Of a DNA stretch of 64,000 nucleotides, positions 25,012 through 34,161 are shown one piece after another. The stretch is taken from NCBI RefSeq assembly GCF_034555965.1, contig NZ_JAYDCK010000003.1:3378501-3442500 (forward strand), written 5' to 3'. The number at the start of each line of letters is the position of its first letter. Positions within the stretch are counted from its first letter, which is position 1. A program made the position numbers and the translations under genes. Source of the DNA: Aquicoccus sp. G2-2. Its GTDB lineage: Bacteria > Pseudomonadota > Alphaproteobacteria > Rhodobacterales > Rhodobacteraceae. Below the pieces are notes generated by a model. The model was not told where the DNA came from and did not search any database. It was given only the letters and a program-made list of their open reading frames with translations.

Positions 25012-27264
25012 CTATTTGCGGGTCCGCTTTACCTTGCGCGCGGTTTTGGCTGCTTTGCGCTTGGCGCCGGTCAGCTTGCGTTTGGCAGGCTTGCCACGGC
25101 TGCGCCCGCCGCCGCCGCGCGGCATCTGTTTGCCATCATGGGTAAGCAGTTCCAGCGCAAGCCCGCCGGTGACAGGCGCGGCTTCGGTCAGGCGCACGGT
25201 GACACGATCCCCCAAGGCGATCACGGTGCCGGTATCAGAGCCGACAAGCTGGCCTGCGTCGGCCTCGAAACGGAAATATTCGCGCCCCAGATTGCGCATC
25301 GGAATAAGCCCGTCCGCGCCGGTTTCATCAAGGCGCACGAATACGCCAAAGCGGGCAATGCCGGAGATGCGCCCGGTGAAGTCGCTGCCCACACGTTCAG
25401 ACAGGAACGCGGCAAGGTAGCGGTCTGTCGTGTCGCGCTCGGCCAGCATGGAGCGGCGTTCGGTTTCCGAGATATGGGCGGCAGTCGGCTCCAGCCGGGC
25501 GACATCATCGGGCGAAAGGCCATCATCGCCCCAATCATGCGCGGAGATGAGCGCGCGGTGCACGATCAGGTCGGAATAGCGCCGGATCGGGGAGGTGAAA
25601 TGCGCGTATGCCTGCAATGCCAGCCCGAAATGGCCGAAATTTGAGGGCGAATAATAAGCCTGCGTCATCGAACGCAGGGTGGCAATGTTGATCAGCTCGT
25701 TATGTTCGGTGCCTTCGGCGGCGGTCAGAAGCTGATTGAGGTGTGCTGTCTTGAGCACTTGTCCCTTGGCCAGCGTGAGACCGGCGGCTTCTGCCGTGTC
25801 GCGCAGCGCGTCGAGTTTTTCGCGGGGCGGCTCTTCGTGGACCCGAAACAGGAGGGGAGAGCGGTGCGAGATCAGGTCTTCGGCGGCGGCGACGTTGGCG
25901 AGGATCATGAATTCCTCTACCAGCCGGTGCGCATCGAGCCGGTCAGCGAAATTGACCGAGGTAACCTGTCCTTCGTCGGAAAGCACAATCTTGCGTTCGG
26001 GCAGGTCGAGATCAAGCGGTTGGCGGACGCTGCGGGCTTTTACCAGCGCGTGATAGGCGGCGTAGAGCGGGCGGATCACCTCGTCCATCAGGGGGGCGGT
26101 CTTGTCGTTCGGCTCCCCGTCCATCGCCGCCTGCACCTCGCGGTAATTGAGCGACGCGGCGGAGCGCATCAAGCCGCGCACAAAGCGGTGCGAGCGTTTC
26201 ACGCCATGGGCGTCGATCTGGATGCGCACGGCGATACAGGCGCGCGGCACGCCTTCGTGCAATGAGCAGAGATCGCCGGAAAGCCGGTCGGGCAGCATTG
26301 GCACGACACGATCAGGGAAATAGCTGGAGTTGCCGCGCTTGCGGGCCTCAAGGTCGAGCGCGGTGCCGGGGCGCACATAATGCGCGACATCGGCAATCGC
26401 GACCCAGATGACATGCCCGCCCGCGTTCTTCGGGTCGTCATCGGCGTGCGCCCAAGCGGCATCGTCGTGATCGCGGGCATCAGCCGGGTCGATGGTGACA
26501 AGCGGCATGTCGCTCAGGTCTTCGCGCGCGCCCAGTGTGGTGGGGTGCATCGCGTCGGCCTCGGAGATGACCTCATCGGGGAATTCGTGCGGCAGGTCGT
26601 GTTGATGGATGGCAATGAGCGAGACCGCCTTGGGCTGTGACGGGTCGCCCAGCCGGGTGACGATGCGCGCACGCGGCAGGCCCATGCGGCCCTTCGGGCC
26701 AGCTTGTTCGGCCTCGACCAGTTCGCCTTCCTTGGCGCCATTGGTGTCGGCCTTGGCAACGAGCCATTCCTTGCCGTTGCCTTTGTCGATCGGTTGAATA
26801 CGGCCGCCTTCGGGGCTGGTGCGGAAAATGCCCAGAACGCTGCGCGGGTTTTGCCCGATGCGCCGGATCAGGCGCGCTTCATAGGCAAATTCGCCGGTGG
26901 TTTCGGTCAGCCGGGCAAGGATGCGGTCCCCTTCGCCAAGCGCCGGATCAGAGGGGCGCGCGATGAGCAGGATATGCGGCGCGTCGCCTTCGCCCTGCCA
27001 TTCCATAGGTGCTGCGGTCAGGTCGCCATCGGGGGTGCTTCCAGAAACCTGCAGAACCGCGACGGGGAGTTTGTCGGGGTCGCGATAGGTTTTCTTGCGC
27101 TTGGTAAGGTGGCCTTCCTCCTCAAGCTCTTTGAGGATGCGCTTGAGATCAATTCGCGCAGCGCCCTTGATCCCGAAGGCGCGCGAGATGTCGCGTTTCG
27201 AGGTCTCGGTCGGGTGATCGGAAATCCATTGCAGGATTTCTTCCTTGGAGGGCAGTTGGCTCAT
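25012..27264 (-). CDS. rnr: Ribonuclease R
   Basis: This 750-residue 3'-5' exoribonuclease has an N-terminal winged-helix RNA-binding region (EILQWISDHPTETSKRDISRAF) followed by cold-shock-type domains. The RNB catalytic core has VTIDPADARDHDDAAW and later active-site sequence such as SSYFPDRVVPMLPDRLS and FTSPIRRYSDLIVHR. An S1 domain (GRISGIARFGVFVRLDETGADGLI) and a highly basic tail (KPAKRKLTGAKRKAAKTARK) follow. It degrades structured RNA. Length and order are standard. Confidence 0.96.
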   Translation of the reverse strand: MSQLPSKEEILQWISDHPTETSKRDISRAFGIKGAARIDLKRILKELEEEGHLTKRKKTYRDPDKLPVAVLQVSGSTPDGDLTAAPMEWQGEGDAPHILLIARPSDPALGEGDRILARLTETTGEFAYEARLIRRIGQNPRSVLGIFRTSPEGGRIQPIDKGNGKEWLVAKADTNGAKEGELVEAEQAGPKGRMGLPRARIVTRLGDPSQPKAVSLIAIHQHDLPHEFPDEVISEADAMHPTTLGAREDLSDMPLVTIDPADARDHDDAAWAHADDDPKNAGGHVIWVAIADVAHYVRPGTALDLEARKRGNSSYFPDRVVPMLPDRLSGDLCSLHEGVPRACIAVRIQIDAHGVKRSHRFVRGLMRSAASLNYREVQAAMDGEPNDKTAPLMDEVIRPLYAAYHALVKARSVRQPLDLDLPERKIVLSDEGQVTSVNFADRLDAHRLVEEFMILANVAAAEDLISHRSPLLFRVHEEPPREKLDALRDTAEAAGLTLAKGQVLKTAHLNQLLTAAEGTEHNELINIATLRSMTQAYYSPSNFGHFGLALQAYAHFTSPIRRYSDLIVHRALISAHDWGDDGLSPDDVARLEPTAAHISETERRSMLAERDTTDRYLAAFLSERVGSDFTGRISGIARFGVFVRLDETGADGLIPMRNLGREYFRFEADAGQLVGSDTGTVIALGDRVTVRLTEAAPVTGGLALELLTHDGKQMPRGGGGRSRGKPAKRKLTGAKRKAAKTARKVKRTRK

Positions 27265-27312
27265 GCTTGCGCCCTATCATGGGCGCGCGAGGCTGCCAAT
27301 GGGGCGCGCGCT

Positions 27313-27858
27313 TCAGAGGTCGGCGGCGTGGTCGACATCGGAAAGCATGTCGGTCAGGGCATGGCTGCGCTGGCCAAGTGTGGCGAGGCTGTCGGCAAGC
27401 GCGTGGCGCGTGGACCAGCGCACATTTGCAAAAAGCCCTGCGGGTGCATGAGAAGGGTGGCGCACCCCGGTGAGCCAGAAGCCGCCATCACGGGCCGGAC
27501 CGAAGACAAAATCGTTGTGTCCGAGGGCGGCGAAGGCGCGGGCGATGTGAGGCGGTTCGATTGCCGGGATGTCAGCGCCGATCAGGCAGACCGGGCCGGG
27601 ATGCGGCAGGCGCAATAGCCGTGCCATGCGCGCGCCAAGATCGCCTGCCCGTTGCGGCACACGCGGCAGGTGCGCGGGCCAGAACCGCGCGGCGGTGGCA
27701 TTGTCGGGCGAGACGGCCAGCACGATGTCCCAACGCGGATCATCGAGACGGCGCAGCAGGCGGGCGGTTTGATGGCGAAACCACCATGCGGCAGGGACCA
27801 TGCCGATATCGCCCCCGAGGCGGGTTTTCACGCGGCCCGCGACAGGTGCCTTGACCAT
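27313..27858 (-). CDS. DUF2064 / TIGR04282-type glycosyltransferase-like protein
   Basis: The 181 residues begin MVKAPVAGRVKTRLG, with the nucleotidyltransferase-like start, and include CLIGADIPAIEPPHIARAF and VFGPARDGGFWLTGV. This is the pattern of the DUF2064 family, members of which are called arsenosugar-biosynthesis glycosyltransferase-like. The role here is unknown. Homologues usually have a few residues before MVKAP. An in-frame extension would need one more C in the run at 27870-27873, joining MDSPRTAPGP to RLIVMVKAP, so the true start may lie at about 27899. Confidence 0.7.
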   Translation of the reverse strand: MVKAPVAGRVKTRLGGDIGMVPAAWWFRHQTARLLRRLDDPRWDIVLAVSPDNATAARFWPAHLPRVPQRAGDLGARMARLLRLPHPGPVCLIGADIPAIEPPHIARAFAALGHNDFVFGPARDGGFWLTGVRHPSHAPAGLFANVRWSTRHALADSLATLGQRSHALTDMLSDVDHAADL

Positions 27859-27930
27859 GACGATCAGGCGGGGCCGGGCGCGGTTCGGGGGCTGTCCATC
27901 GCACGGGCAGTGGATGGGCGTTTCAGCGGG

Positions 27931-29094
27931 TCAGGCAAAGTAATCCCGCAGGATGCGGGTATAGATCGTTTTGAGTTGGGTAATCTGTTCGGCGGGGACA
28001 CGTTCATCGACCTGATGCATGGTTTTGCCGACAAGGCCGAATTCGACCACCGGGCAATGATCCTTGACGAAGCGCGCATCCGAGGTGCCGCCCGAGGTCG
28101 ACAGCACCGGGCGGCGGCCGGTTTGGGCTTCGACAGCATCGGCCACCAGCGCGGAAAGCGGCCCCGGCGGGGTGAGAAAGCTTTCGCCGGAGATTTTCAC
28201 CCGCATGGAAATATCGACGTCAAATTCGGCGGCGGCCTTGGCGGCCTCTTCTTCCAGCCATTTGGTTAGCGAGGCACCGGAATGGGTATCGTTGAACCGG
28301 ATGTTGACGGTGCCGGAGCATTCCGCCGGGATGACGTTGGTCGCCTTGTTGCCGGTGTCGATGGTGACAGCGGCAAGGGTAGAGGCATCGAAGTGATCGG
28401 TGCCGGTATCCAGCTCATGCGAGGCAAGGCGATCCATCAGCCGGGCCATGGCGGGCAGCGGGTTTTTGGCGCGGTGTGGATAGGCGGAATGGCCCTGCAC
28501 GCCCTTGACGGTAAACCACGCCGACATTGAGCCGCGCCGCCCGATTTTCATCATCTCGCCCATTTCGGACGGGCAGGTAGGTTCGCCCACAAGGCAATCT
28601 GACATGCGCTCCCCCGCCTCTGCCATCCAGTCAAGCAGGGCGGTGGTTCCGTCGAGCGCGTCGGCTTCTTCGTCGCCGGTAATGGCAAGGATCACCGCGC
28701 CGTCGGGCGGGGTTTCGCGCACGAAATCCACTGCGGCGGCGGCAAAGGCGGCAACGCCGGATTTCATATCCGTGGCCCCGCGCCCCCAAAGAACGCCGTC
28801 TTCAAGATCGCCGGAGAACGGTCCGTGGGTCCATGCGGCTTCGTCCCCCGGTGGCACCACATCGGTGTGGCCGTTGAAGCCGAAGCTTTTGTTGGCGCCC
28901 CGGTTGCCCCAGCGGGCGAAGAGGTTCGAGATACCGCCACGATCAACGCGGGTACATTCGAAACCTGCATCGGAGAGGATATCTTCCAGCAAGACCAACG
29001 CGCCGCCCTCTGCCGGGGTGACGGAATTGCAGCGGATCAGGCTTTGGGTAAGGGCAACGGGATCAAGCGGTTCCAAAGGCGTGGAGGAGGGCAT
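27931..29094 (-). CDS. dapE: Succinyl-diaminopimelate desuccinylase
   Basis: This 387-residue M20 metallopeptidase-family enzyme of lysine and peptidoglycan precursor synthesis starts [22 protein letters not shown] (ATG at 29092-29094). Zinc-site motifs are [41 protein letters not shown] and the C-terminal [11 protein letters not shown]. An upstream in-frame extension of 38 codons is rejected because GAGGAGG-poor sequence and no family similarity precede it. It is cytoplasmic and acts as a dimer. Confidence 0.95.
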   Translation of the reverse strand: MPSSTPLEPLDPVALTQSLIRCNSVTPAEGGALVLLEDILSDAGFECTRVDRGGISNLFARWGNRGANKSFGFNGHTDVVPPGDEAAWTHGPFSGDLEDGVLWGRGATDMKSGVAAFAAAAVDFVRETPPDGAVILAITGDEEADALDGTTALLDWMAEAGERMSDCLVGEPTCPSEMGEMMKIGRRGSMSAWFTVKGVQGHSAYPHRAKNPLPAMARLMDRLASHELDTGTDHFDASTLAAVTIDTGNKATNVIPAECSGTVNIRFNDTHSGASLTKWLEEEAAKAAAEFDVDISMRVKISGESFLTPPGPLSALVADAVEAQTGRRPVLSTSGGTSDARFVKDHCPVVEFGLVGKTMHQVDERVPAEQITQLKTIYTRILRDYFA

Positions 29095-29394
29095 GAGCGG
29101 GTCCTGTGGTTTGTCTGTGCCAGCCTGAACCGCTTTAGCGAAGACCGCGAAGCGGTGCAAATGTGGCGAAAATGACGCGGCAAGGCCGCCCCCGGGGCGT
29201 GTTTTCATGCCTGCCGCTTAACAGGCGCGCCTGCCGCTGCTAATCTGCGATCAATAATAGGCCCGAGGCAGGGTTTCCATCGAGGGCGAAAACGCCCCGA
29301 GCGAGCAGAGTTACGGATTTGAGAGACACGCGCGGCGATGGCCTGCGCGGGCGATCATGTGCCTTGCCTTGAAGAGCAATGAGGTGGGACTGAC
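29095..29394. other. Divergent spacer between dapE and the Hint-domain gene
   Basis: This 300-base spacer holds no convincing coding region. It must contain the rightward promoter for the Hint-domain gene and the leftward one for dapE. GAGGTGGGACTGACATG at its right end supplies the ribosome site for 29395. I see no clear operator. Confidence 0.4.
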
Positions 29395-30998
29395 ATGGTT
29401 GCGGCTTCGGAACTGCCGATTAACGGCAATGCGACTGCGATGCAGATGGCGCAGACGATCTTTGGCGATGGTGTGAACGTGGTGAGCGCGTCGTTCACCG
29501 GCGATAATCGCGCCTCCGGCACTTATTCGAATGGTGACAGCGTTGCGCCGGGGGTCACGCCCGGCGATACCGGGGTGATCCTGTCAACCGGGCGGACCAG
29601 CAACTTTACGAATGGTTGGTGGGATGCGAACCATTCCAATTCGACGTCGTACAACAACCAAGGCGTCAACAATAATTCGGATTTCAACGATGCCGCGGGT
29701 GCGCGCACCTATGATGCATCATGGCTCGACGTTGATTTCGTTCCCGATCATGACACGATGACGATGCAGTTCGTGTTCTCGTCCGACGAATTCCCGGAAT
29801 ATGCCAATTCCGATTTTCAGGACTTCGTCGGTGTCTGGGTCAACGGGGTTCAGACCGAGATGGCGGTAGGGTCGGCCAATCCGGGCAACCTTGTGACCGG
29901 GGTGAACCAGAACCTTTATATCGACAACACCAATGACGACTATAACACCGAAATGGACGGGTTTACCGTAACCATGACGCTGACCTTTCCGGTCACGGTT
30001 GGTGAGGTCAACTCGATCCGGATCGGGATCGCGGATGTTGGCGATACATCTTATGATTCCAACTTGTTGATCGCCGGAGATTCGGTTCAGACGGTCTTGA
30101 TTGCCAACGACGACATCGGCCATTTGCCAGCGGGCGACACCAAGACCTTCAATGTTTTGTCCAACGATTTCGCGGCGAGCGGCGGGGCGCTGACGATCAC
30201 CCATGTCAACGGAATTGCGGTGAGCGCGGGCGATACGATCACGCTTAACACCGGGCAAACGGTGACGTTGAACGCCGATGGCACCTTTACCGTGGTGAGT
30301 GACGGCGATGATGAATATTTCAATTTCACCTATACGATTACCGACGGCACCAACGAGGATACCGGCTTTGTGCTGGTTGATTCGATCCCCTGTTTCGTGG
30401 CTGGCACGTTGATCGAGACCGAGTTTGGCCCGCGCCCGGTTGAAAGCGTGCGCCCCGGTGAGCGGGTGATGACACAGGATAACGGCTTGCAACCGCTGCG
30501 CTGGATCGGGCAACGCCGGGTTCGTGCGGAGGGTGATTTCGCGCCGATCTATATCGCGCCGGGGACGTTCGGGCGGCATGGTGCGGTGGCGCTTTCGCCG
30601 CTGCACCGGGTTCTGGTGCGCGACAGTCTGGCCGAGCTTCTGTTTGGTGAAGCGGAAGTGCTTGTGGCGGCGCGTGATCTGGTGAATGGGCGCAGTGTGC
30701 GGCCAGTGCCGGGGGATGGGTGGATTACGTGCATCTGCTGTTTGATGATCATCAGGTGGTTTTTGCGGAAGGATTGGCGAGCGAGAGCTTTCTGCCGGGG
30801 CCGCAGGTTAAGCATAGTTTCGAGGCTGATATGGTGAACGAGATTTGCGCGCTGTTTCCCGAGATCGACCCGGAAACCGGCGAAGGCTATGGCCCGTCGG
30901 CGCGCCGGGCGTTGCGGCGTTTTGAGGCCGCAATCCTTGTCCGTGGGCTGGCGCGAGGGCCAGCCGAAACGGCGGCGGCCCAAGCGGCGGCGGCCTGA
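29395..30998 (+). CDS. Secreted choice-of-anchor L / cadherin-like / Hint domain protein, frame broken once
   Basis: The restored product is about 534 residues. Residues 1-240 form a choice-of-anchor L-like domain (TAMQMAQTIFGDGVNVVSAS ... GVILSTGRTSNF ... FVFSSDEFPEY). Residues 245-325 form a VCBS/cadherin-like domain (TFNVLSNDFAASGGALTITHV). A Hint domain follows from Cys333 (PCFVAGTLIETEFGPRPVESV ... LSPLHRVLV). The frame breaks at the five-G run 30711-30715; one extra G gives GGWVDYVHLLFDDHQVVFAEG to the end at 30998. Hint domains can catalyse self-cleavage. There is no N-terminal signal peptide, so type I or another non-classical export route is possible. Confidence 0.75.
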
Positions 30999-31012
30999 GC
31001 GGGGCGGCGGGC

Positions 31013-32103
31013 ATGGGCTGGTTCGCCATATCCGATACCGAGGCAAACCGCTTCTGCGGTGCCGGGCTGGAGCCGCAATCAGCGCGTGCGCCGGTTCTGC
31101 GCGATGGATGCCCGGTGCGTGGTAGCTTGCTGGTGGAAACCCGGCTTTCGGCGGATGGGCGGCCACAGGAATTGCTTTCATTCGAGCGGGCTTATCCCCG
31201 GCCTTACAAGTTCTCTCTTCAGGCGGTGCCGGGGGCGGGCTGGTGTTGATCGTGGCGGATGGTGCGGATGTGTTTCACACGGCACTCCACCATGCGGCCC
31301 ACGACCGGGCCGATATCTTGCGGATCACCTATAGCTGGGACAGTGAGCGCGAAGGTGGCTGGGGGCGGTTGGCGATTGAGCGGCCGGAATATGACAAGGT
31401 GGTGGCGCTTGACCTGAAGGGCGCGCCGCCGCTTGCGATGGAAGATATCAGGGTCATTACCACCGATCCGCGCCGCCGCCGGATTGGAGAGGGTGTGATC
31501 TTCTTTGCCGTCTCCGACCGGGTGGAGCCGATTGGGCCGATGCCGAGCCTTGCATTGGACGTGCCGTTACTGGGGCCGGGGGCCTATCGCCGTGTCGGAA
31601 AGCTCAGGCCGGGGGATATGGTGGAGACGCTGGAAGCGGGCTTGGTGCCGGTGATGCAGGTGGTGCGGCGCACTGTGCCTGCCTGTGGGTCGTTCTGTCC
31701 GGTGCGGCTCAGGGCGCCGTATTTCGGCTTGCTGCGCGATATCGTTGTGGCCCCCGATCAGCGGTTGGTGGTTGGTGGGTCCGAGGTGGAGTATAATTTC
31801 GGGCGCGAAGCCGTACTGGTCCCGGCGCGCCATCTGGTGAACGGGATTTCGGCGATTGAGCTTACCGGTGCAGTGACGGTGAGCTACTATCAGGTGATCT
31901 TGCCGCGGCATCATTCCCTGATTGCGGCGGGTTGTCCGGTGGAGAGCCTTTACGTGGGCCGGATCAGGCGCAAACCCGAGCCGTTGGCAGAAAGCCTGCT
32001 TGCGCCGTTCGGGCGTGATGCGCTGCCGGAACATGCCCCGTCTCCGCACCTGATCCTGAAACCGTTCGAGGCAATCACACTGATGCAGCGCCGCGCGGCG
32101 TGA
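31013..32103 (+). CDS. Second Hint-domain-like protein, frame broken once
   Basis: After restoring one G at the run 31231-31235, the product is about 363 residues. The N-terminal beta-rich domain (about 1-160) is followed by a Hint-like region (YRRVGKLRPGDMVETLEAGLVPVMQVVRRTV ... LVPARHLVNGISAIEL ... YYQVILPRHHSLIAAGCPVESLYVG). The usual N-terminal Cys (CFxxGT) is missing: the domain starts at PLLGPGAYRRVGKL, so self-cleavage through that Cys is unlikely. It begins 14 bases after the previous gene, so the two form one unit. No signal peptide is seen. Confidence 0.7.
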
Positions 32104-32230
32104 GCCTTGATGTTTTGCGATTTTGCCTCAGTTTGCTATGCTTGCCATGCAACGGTTGTTTCACCTGCGCAATTTTGCAGGCTTTCGGGTTTGTTTTTCA
32201 AAAACTGAATTTGATTTGGGGAGAGGCGAC

Positions 32231-32923
32231 ATGAGATGCCTGCAAGCGGGGGTTTCCCGCGTGATGATTGTTCCAACGCTGGTGATTGGAGTTGCCCTTT
32301 CGGGGTTGATGGCCGGAGTTCCTGCGCGCGCCAATGGGCCGGATTTGGTTTTAGACAGAGCCGACAGTGGCACAAAGGCGGCGGCACCGAAGAAGAAAAC
32401 AAAGGCCAAAAAGCCCGTCAAGAAGACCAAGAAACCGGCGAAAGCCAAAGTGCCGGTTTACCGCGATTACAAGGATGCGGCCTATGCCGACTATGTCAAG
32501 ATACAGCGAAAATTGCAGGGTTATGCCAAGAAAGACGACCTTAAGGGCTTGGCCACTTCGCGCGCCAGACTGGAGAAGTTTGTTCATCAGATTGAACGGC
32601 TGAGCAAGAAAGCGCGTGGCAAACGTTCGGTTGAATTGAACCGGATTCTTTTGCAGCTCAAACGCTATGAGACGCAAAAGCGCGACAAGCGGCTGGCGCG
32701 ATATGCCGGGGGAATTTTACGGGCCTTCCCGGCATTCGGCGGCGAAGCGCGCGCGAAAACGAAACTGGCGGCCTATAACGACGCGGTGAAGACGAAAAAC
32801 CCGGTGAAGACGGTGCTAAAGGCGGCGGAATATTCGGACGCGCGCGGCGATTATCACCGCGCGGTGAAGGCGTTGCCACCGGATATGCGCAAGCTGTTCA
32901 AACCAATGCCGAAGCTGAGGTAG
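32231..32923 (+). CDS. Lysine-rich exported protein of unknown function
   Basis: This 230-residue protein starts MRCLQAGVSRVMIVPTLVIGVALSGLMAGVPARA, a signal peptide with likely cleavage after ARA. A basic linker follows (KAAAPKKKTKAKKPVKKTKKPAKAK, about residues 50-74), then helices with many Lys and Arg. I do not recognise a family. GGGGAGAG eight bases upstream fixes the ATG at 32231. It lies 120 bases downstream of the Hint pair on the same strand and could be linked to it, but there is no proof. Its strong charge suggests binding to a polyanion such as DNA or polysaccharide. Confidence 0.6.
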   Translation: MRCLQAGVSRVMIVPTLVIGVALSGLMAGVPARANGPDLVLDRADSGTKAAAPKKKTKAKKPVKKTKKPAKAKVPVYRDYKDAAYADYVKIQRKLQGYAKKDDLKGLATSRARLEKFVHQIERLSKKARGKRSVELNRILLQLKRYETQKRDKRLARYAGGILRAFPAFGGEARAKTKLAAYNDAVKTKNPVKTVLKAAEYSDARGDYHRAVKALPPDMRKLFKPMPKLR

Positions 32924-32968
32924 GCCCAACCGGCTGCGGTGCGGTGCGTGCTGTTTTGCACGCCCTGC

Positions 32969-33613
32969 TCAGAACGGTGCCTTTGAGAAGAACCGCATTC
33001 CGCGCCCGCCGTCAGGGTGGCGCAGGCGCAGTTCTTCGGCGTGCAGCATCATGCGCGGCCAATGCGCGGCGTCTTCGGAATAGAAAGGATCGCCAAGGAT
33101 CGGGTGGCCAAGGGCGCGCATATGCACGCGCAATTGATGGCTGCGCCCGGTGCGCGGAAAAAGCCGGACGCGGGAGTCTTCCGCGCCGGATTTCAGGCGT
33201 TTGAATTCGGTGATCGCTTCGCGCCCGGTGTCATGGCAGACCTTCTGGAGTGGCCGGTTCGGCCAATCGACGATCAGCGGCAAATCAACGGTGCCGCTCG
33301 CCTGAGTCAGAGTGCCGTGAACGCGGGCGATGTAGGTCTTGCGGGTCTGGCGTTTTTCGAATTGCAGCCCGAGATGGCGCTGCGCATGGGCCGTGGCGGC
33401 AAACACCATGACGCCCGATGTATCGCGGTCAAGTCGATGCACCAGCAGAGCGCCGGGAAAGGTGGCAACCACGCGGGCAAGCAGACAATCGGCCAGATGC
33501 GCGCCTTTGCCGGGCACCGAAAGCAGCCCGGCGGGTTTATTCACCACGATCAGTTCGTGATCTTCATGCAGCACATCGAGCGGGGTTTGCGGGGGATCAT
33601 AGGCATCGCTCAT
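32969..33613 (-). CDS. RluA family pseudouridine synthase
   Basis: This 214-residue protein has the catalytic region HRLDRDTSGVMVFA (the Asp in HRLDRDTSG is the nucleophile) and the conserved start LHEDHELIVVNKPAGLLSVPGKG. GRSHQLRVHMRALGHPILGDPFY lies near the end. It isomerises uridine in rRNA or tRNA. It lacks an S4 domain, so it resembles the RluA-type short enzymes that target 23S rRNA and tRNA; the exact site is not predictable. The ATG at 33611-33613 is chosen because the earlier 49 codons have no family similarity. Confidence 0.9.
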   Translation of the reverse strand: MSDAYDPPQTPLDVLHEDHELIVVNKPAGLLSVPGKGAHLADCLLARVVATFPGALLVHRLDRDTSGVMVFAATAHAQRHLGLQFEKRQTRKTYIARVHGTLTQASGTVDLPLIVDWPNRPLQKVCHDTGREAITEFKRLKSGAEDSRVRLFPRTGRSHQLRVHMRALGHPILGDPFYSEDAAHWPRMMLHAEELRLRHPDGGRGMRFFSKAPF

Positions 33614-33719
33614 GGGATGAGCGCATAGCGCGGCGGGCGGGGCCGCGCAACCCGACGTCAGGCTTGCCCACGCGCCACGGCGACGGGCAAGCTGGGGCAA
33701 ACCCGCAAGGAGGAAACAG

Positions 33720-34139
33720 ATGCACGCGACGATAGAACGTATGATGGAAGTGGTCGCCAAGGGCGATGGTGACGAAATCGCGCCGCTCTTGGCCGAAAAT
33801 GTGCGTTTTCTGCCGCCGACATATTGGGCGGTGTGGGAGGGCCGGGAGGCGGTGGCGGCGGTACTGGGCCATGTCGGTCAGGTGTTCAGCGCGTTCCGCT
33901 ATCGCCGCGTGATGGGGGAAGGGTGCGACTGGGCGCTGGAGTTTCAGTGCAAGGTTGGCACGCTTGATGCGGTCGGCGTGGATCTGATCACGCTGGACGA
34001 GGACGGGTTGATTGGCGAGTTTGAAGTGGTGATGCGGCCGTTGAAATCGGTAACCGCACTGCGCGAAGCAATGAATGCGCGGGTAAAGACCGATGCGCGG
34101 TTTCTTGAGCTTGGCAAGGCGCTGCGCTCAGGCGCTTGA
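33720..34139 (+). CDS. NTF2-like (SnoaL-type) small protein
   Basis: The 139 residues open with a helix (ATIERMMEVVAKGDGDEIAPLLAENVRFLPP), and the alpha+beta cone layout is that of the nuclear-transport-factor-2-like superfamily. Further strands follow (EFQCKVGTLDAVGVDLITLDEDGLIGEFEVVMRP). Such proteins are often hydrolases, isomerases or ligand-binding subunits. No catalytic residues can be named. AAGGAGG lies just upstream of the ATG. Confidence 0.75.
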   Translation: MHATIERMMEVVAKGDGDEIAPLLAENVRFLPPTYWAVWEGREAVAAVLGHVGQVFSAFRYRRVMGEGCDWALEFQCKVGTLDAVGVDLITLDEDGLIGEFEVVMRPLKSVTALREAMNARVKTDARFLELGKALRSGA

Positions 34140-34161
34140 TGGTGGGTTAGAGGCCCGGCAT

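Noticed and set aside
29395..30837. The printed end of the first Hint protein at 30837
   Set aside because: The frame after 30715 is random-looking, while the shifted frame continues the Hint domain to 30998.
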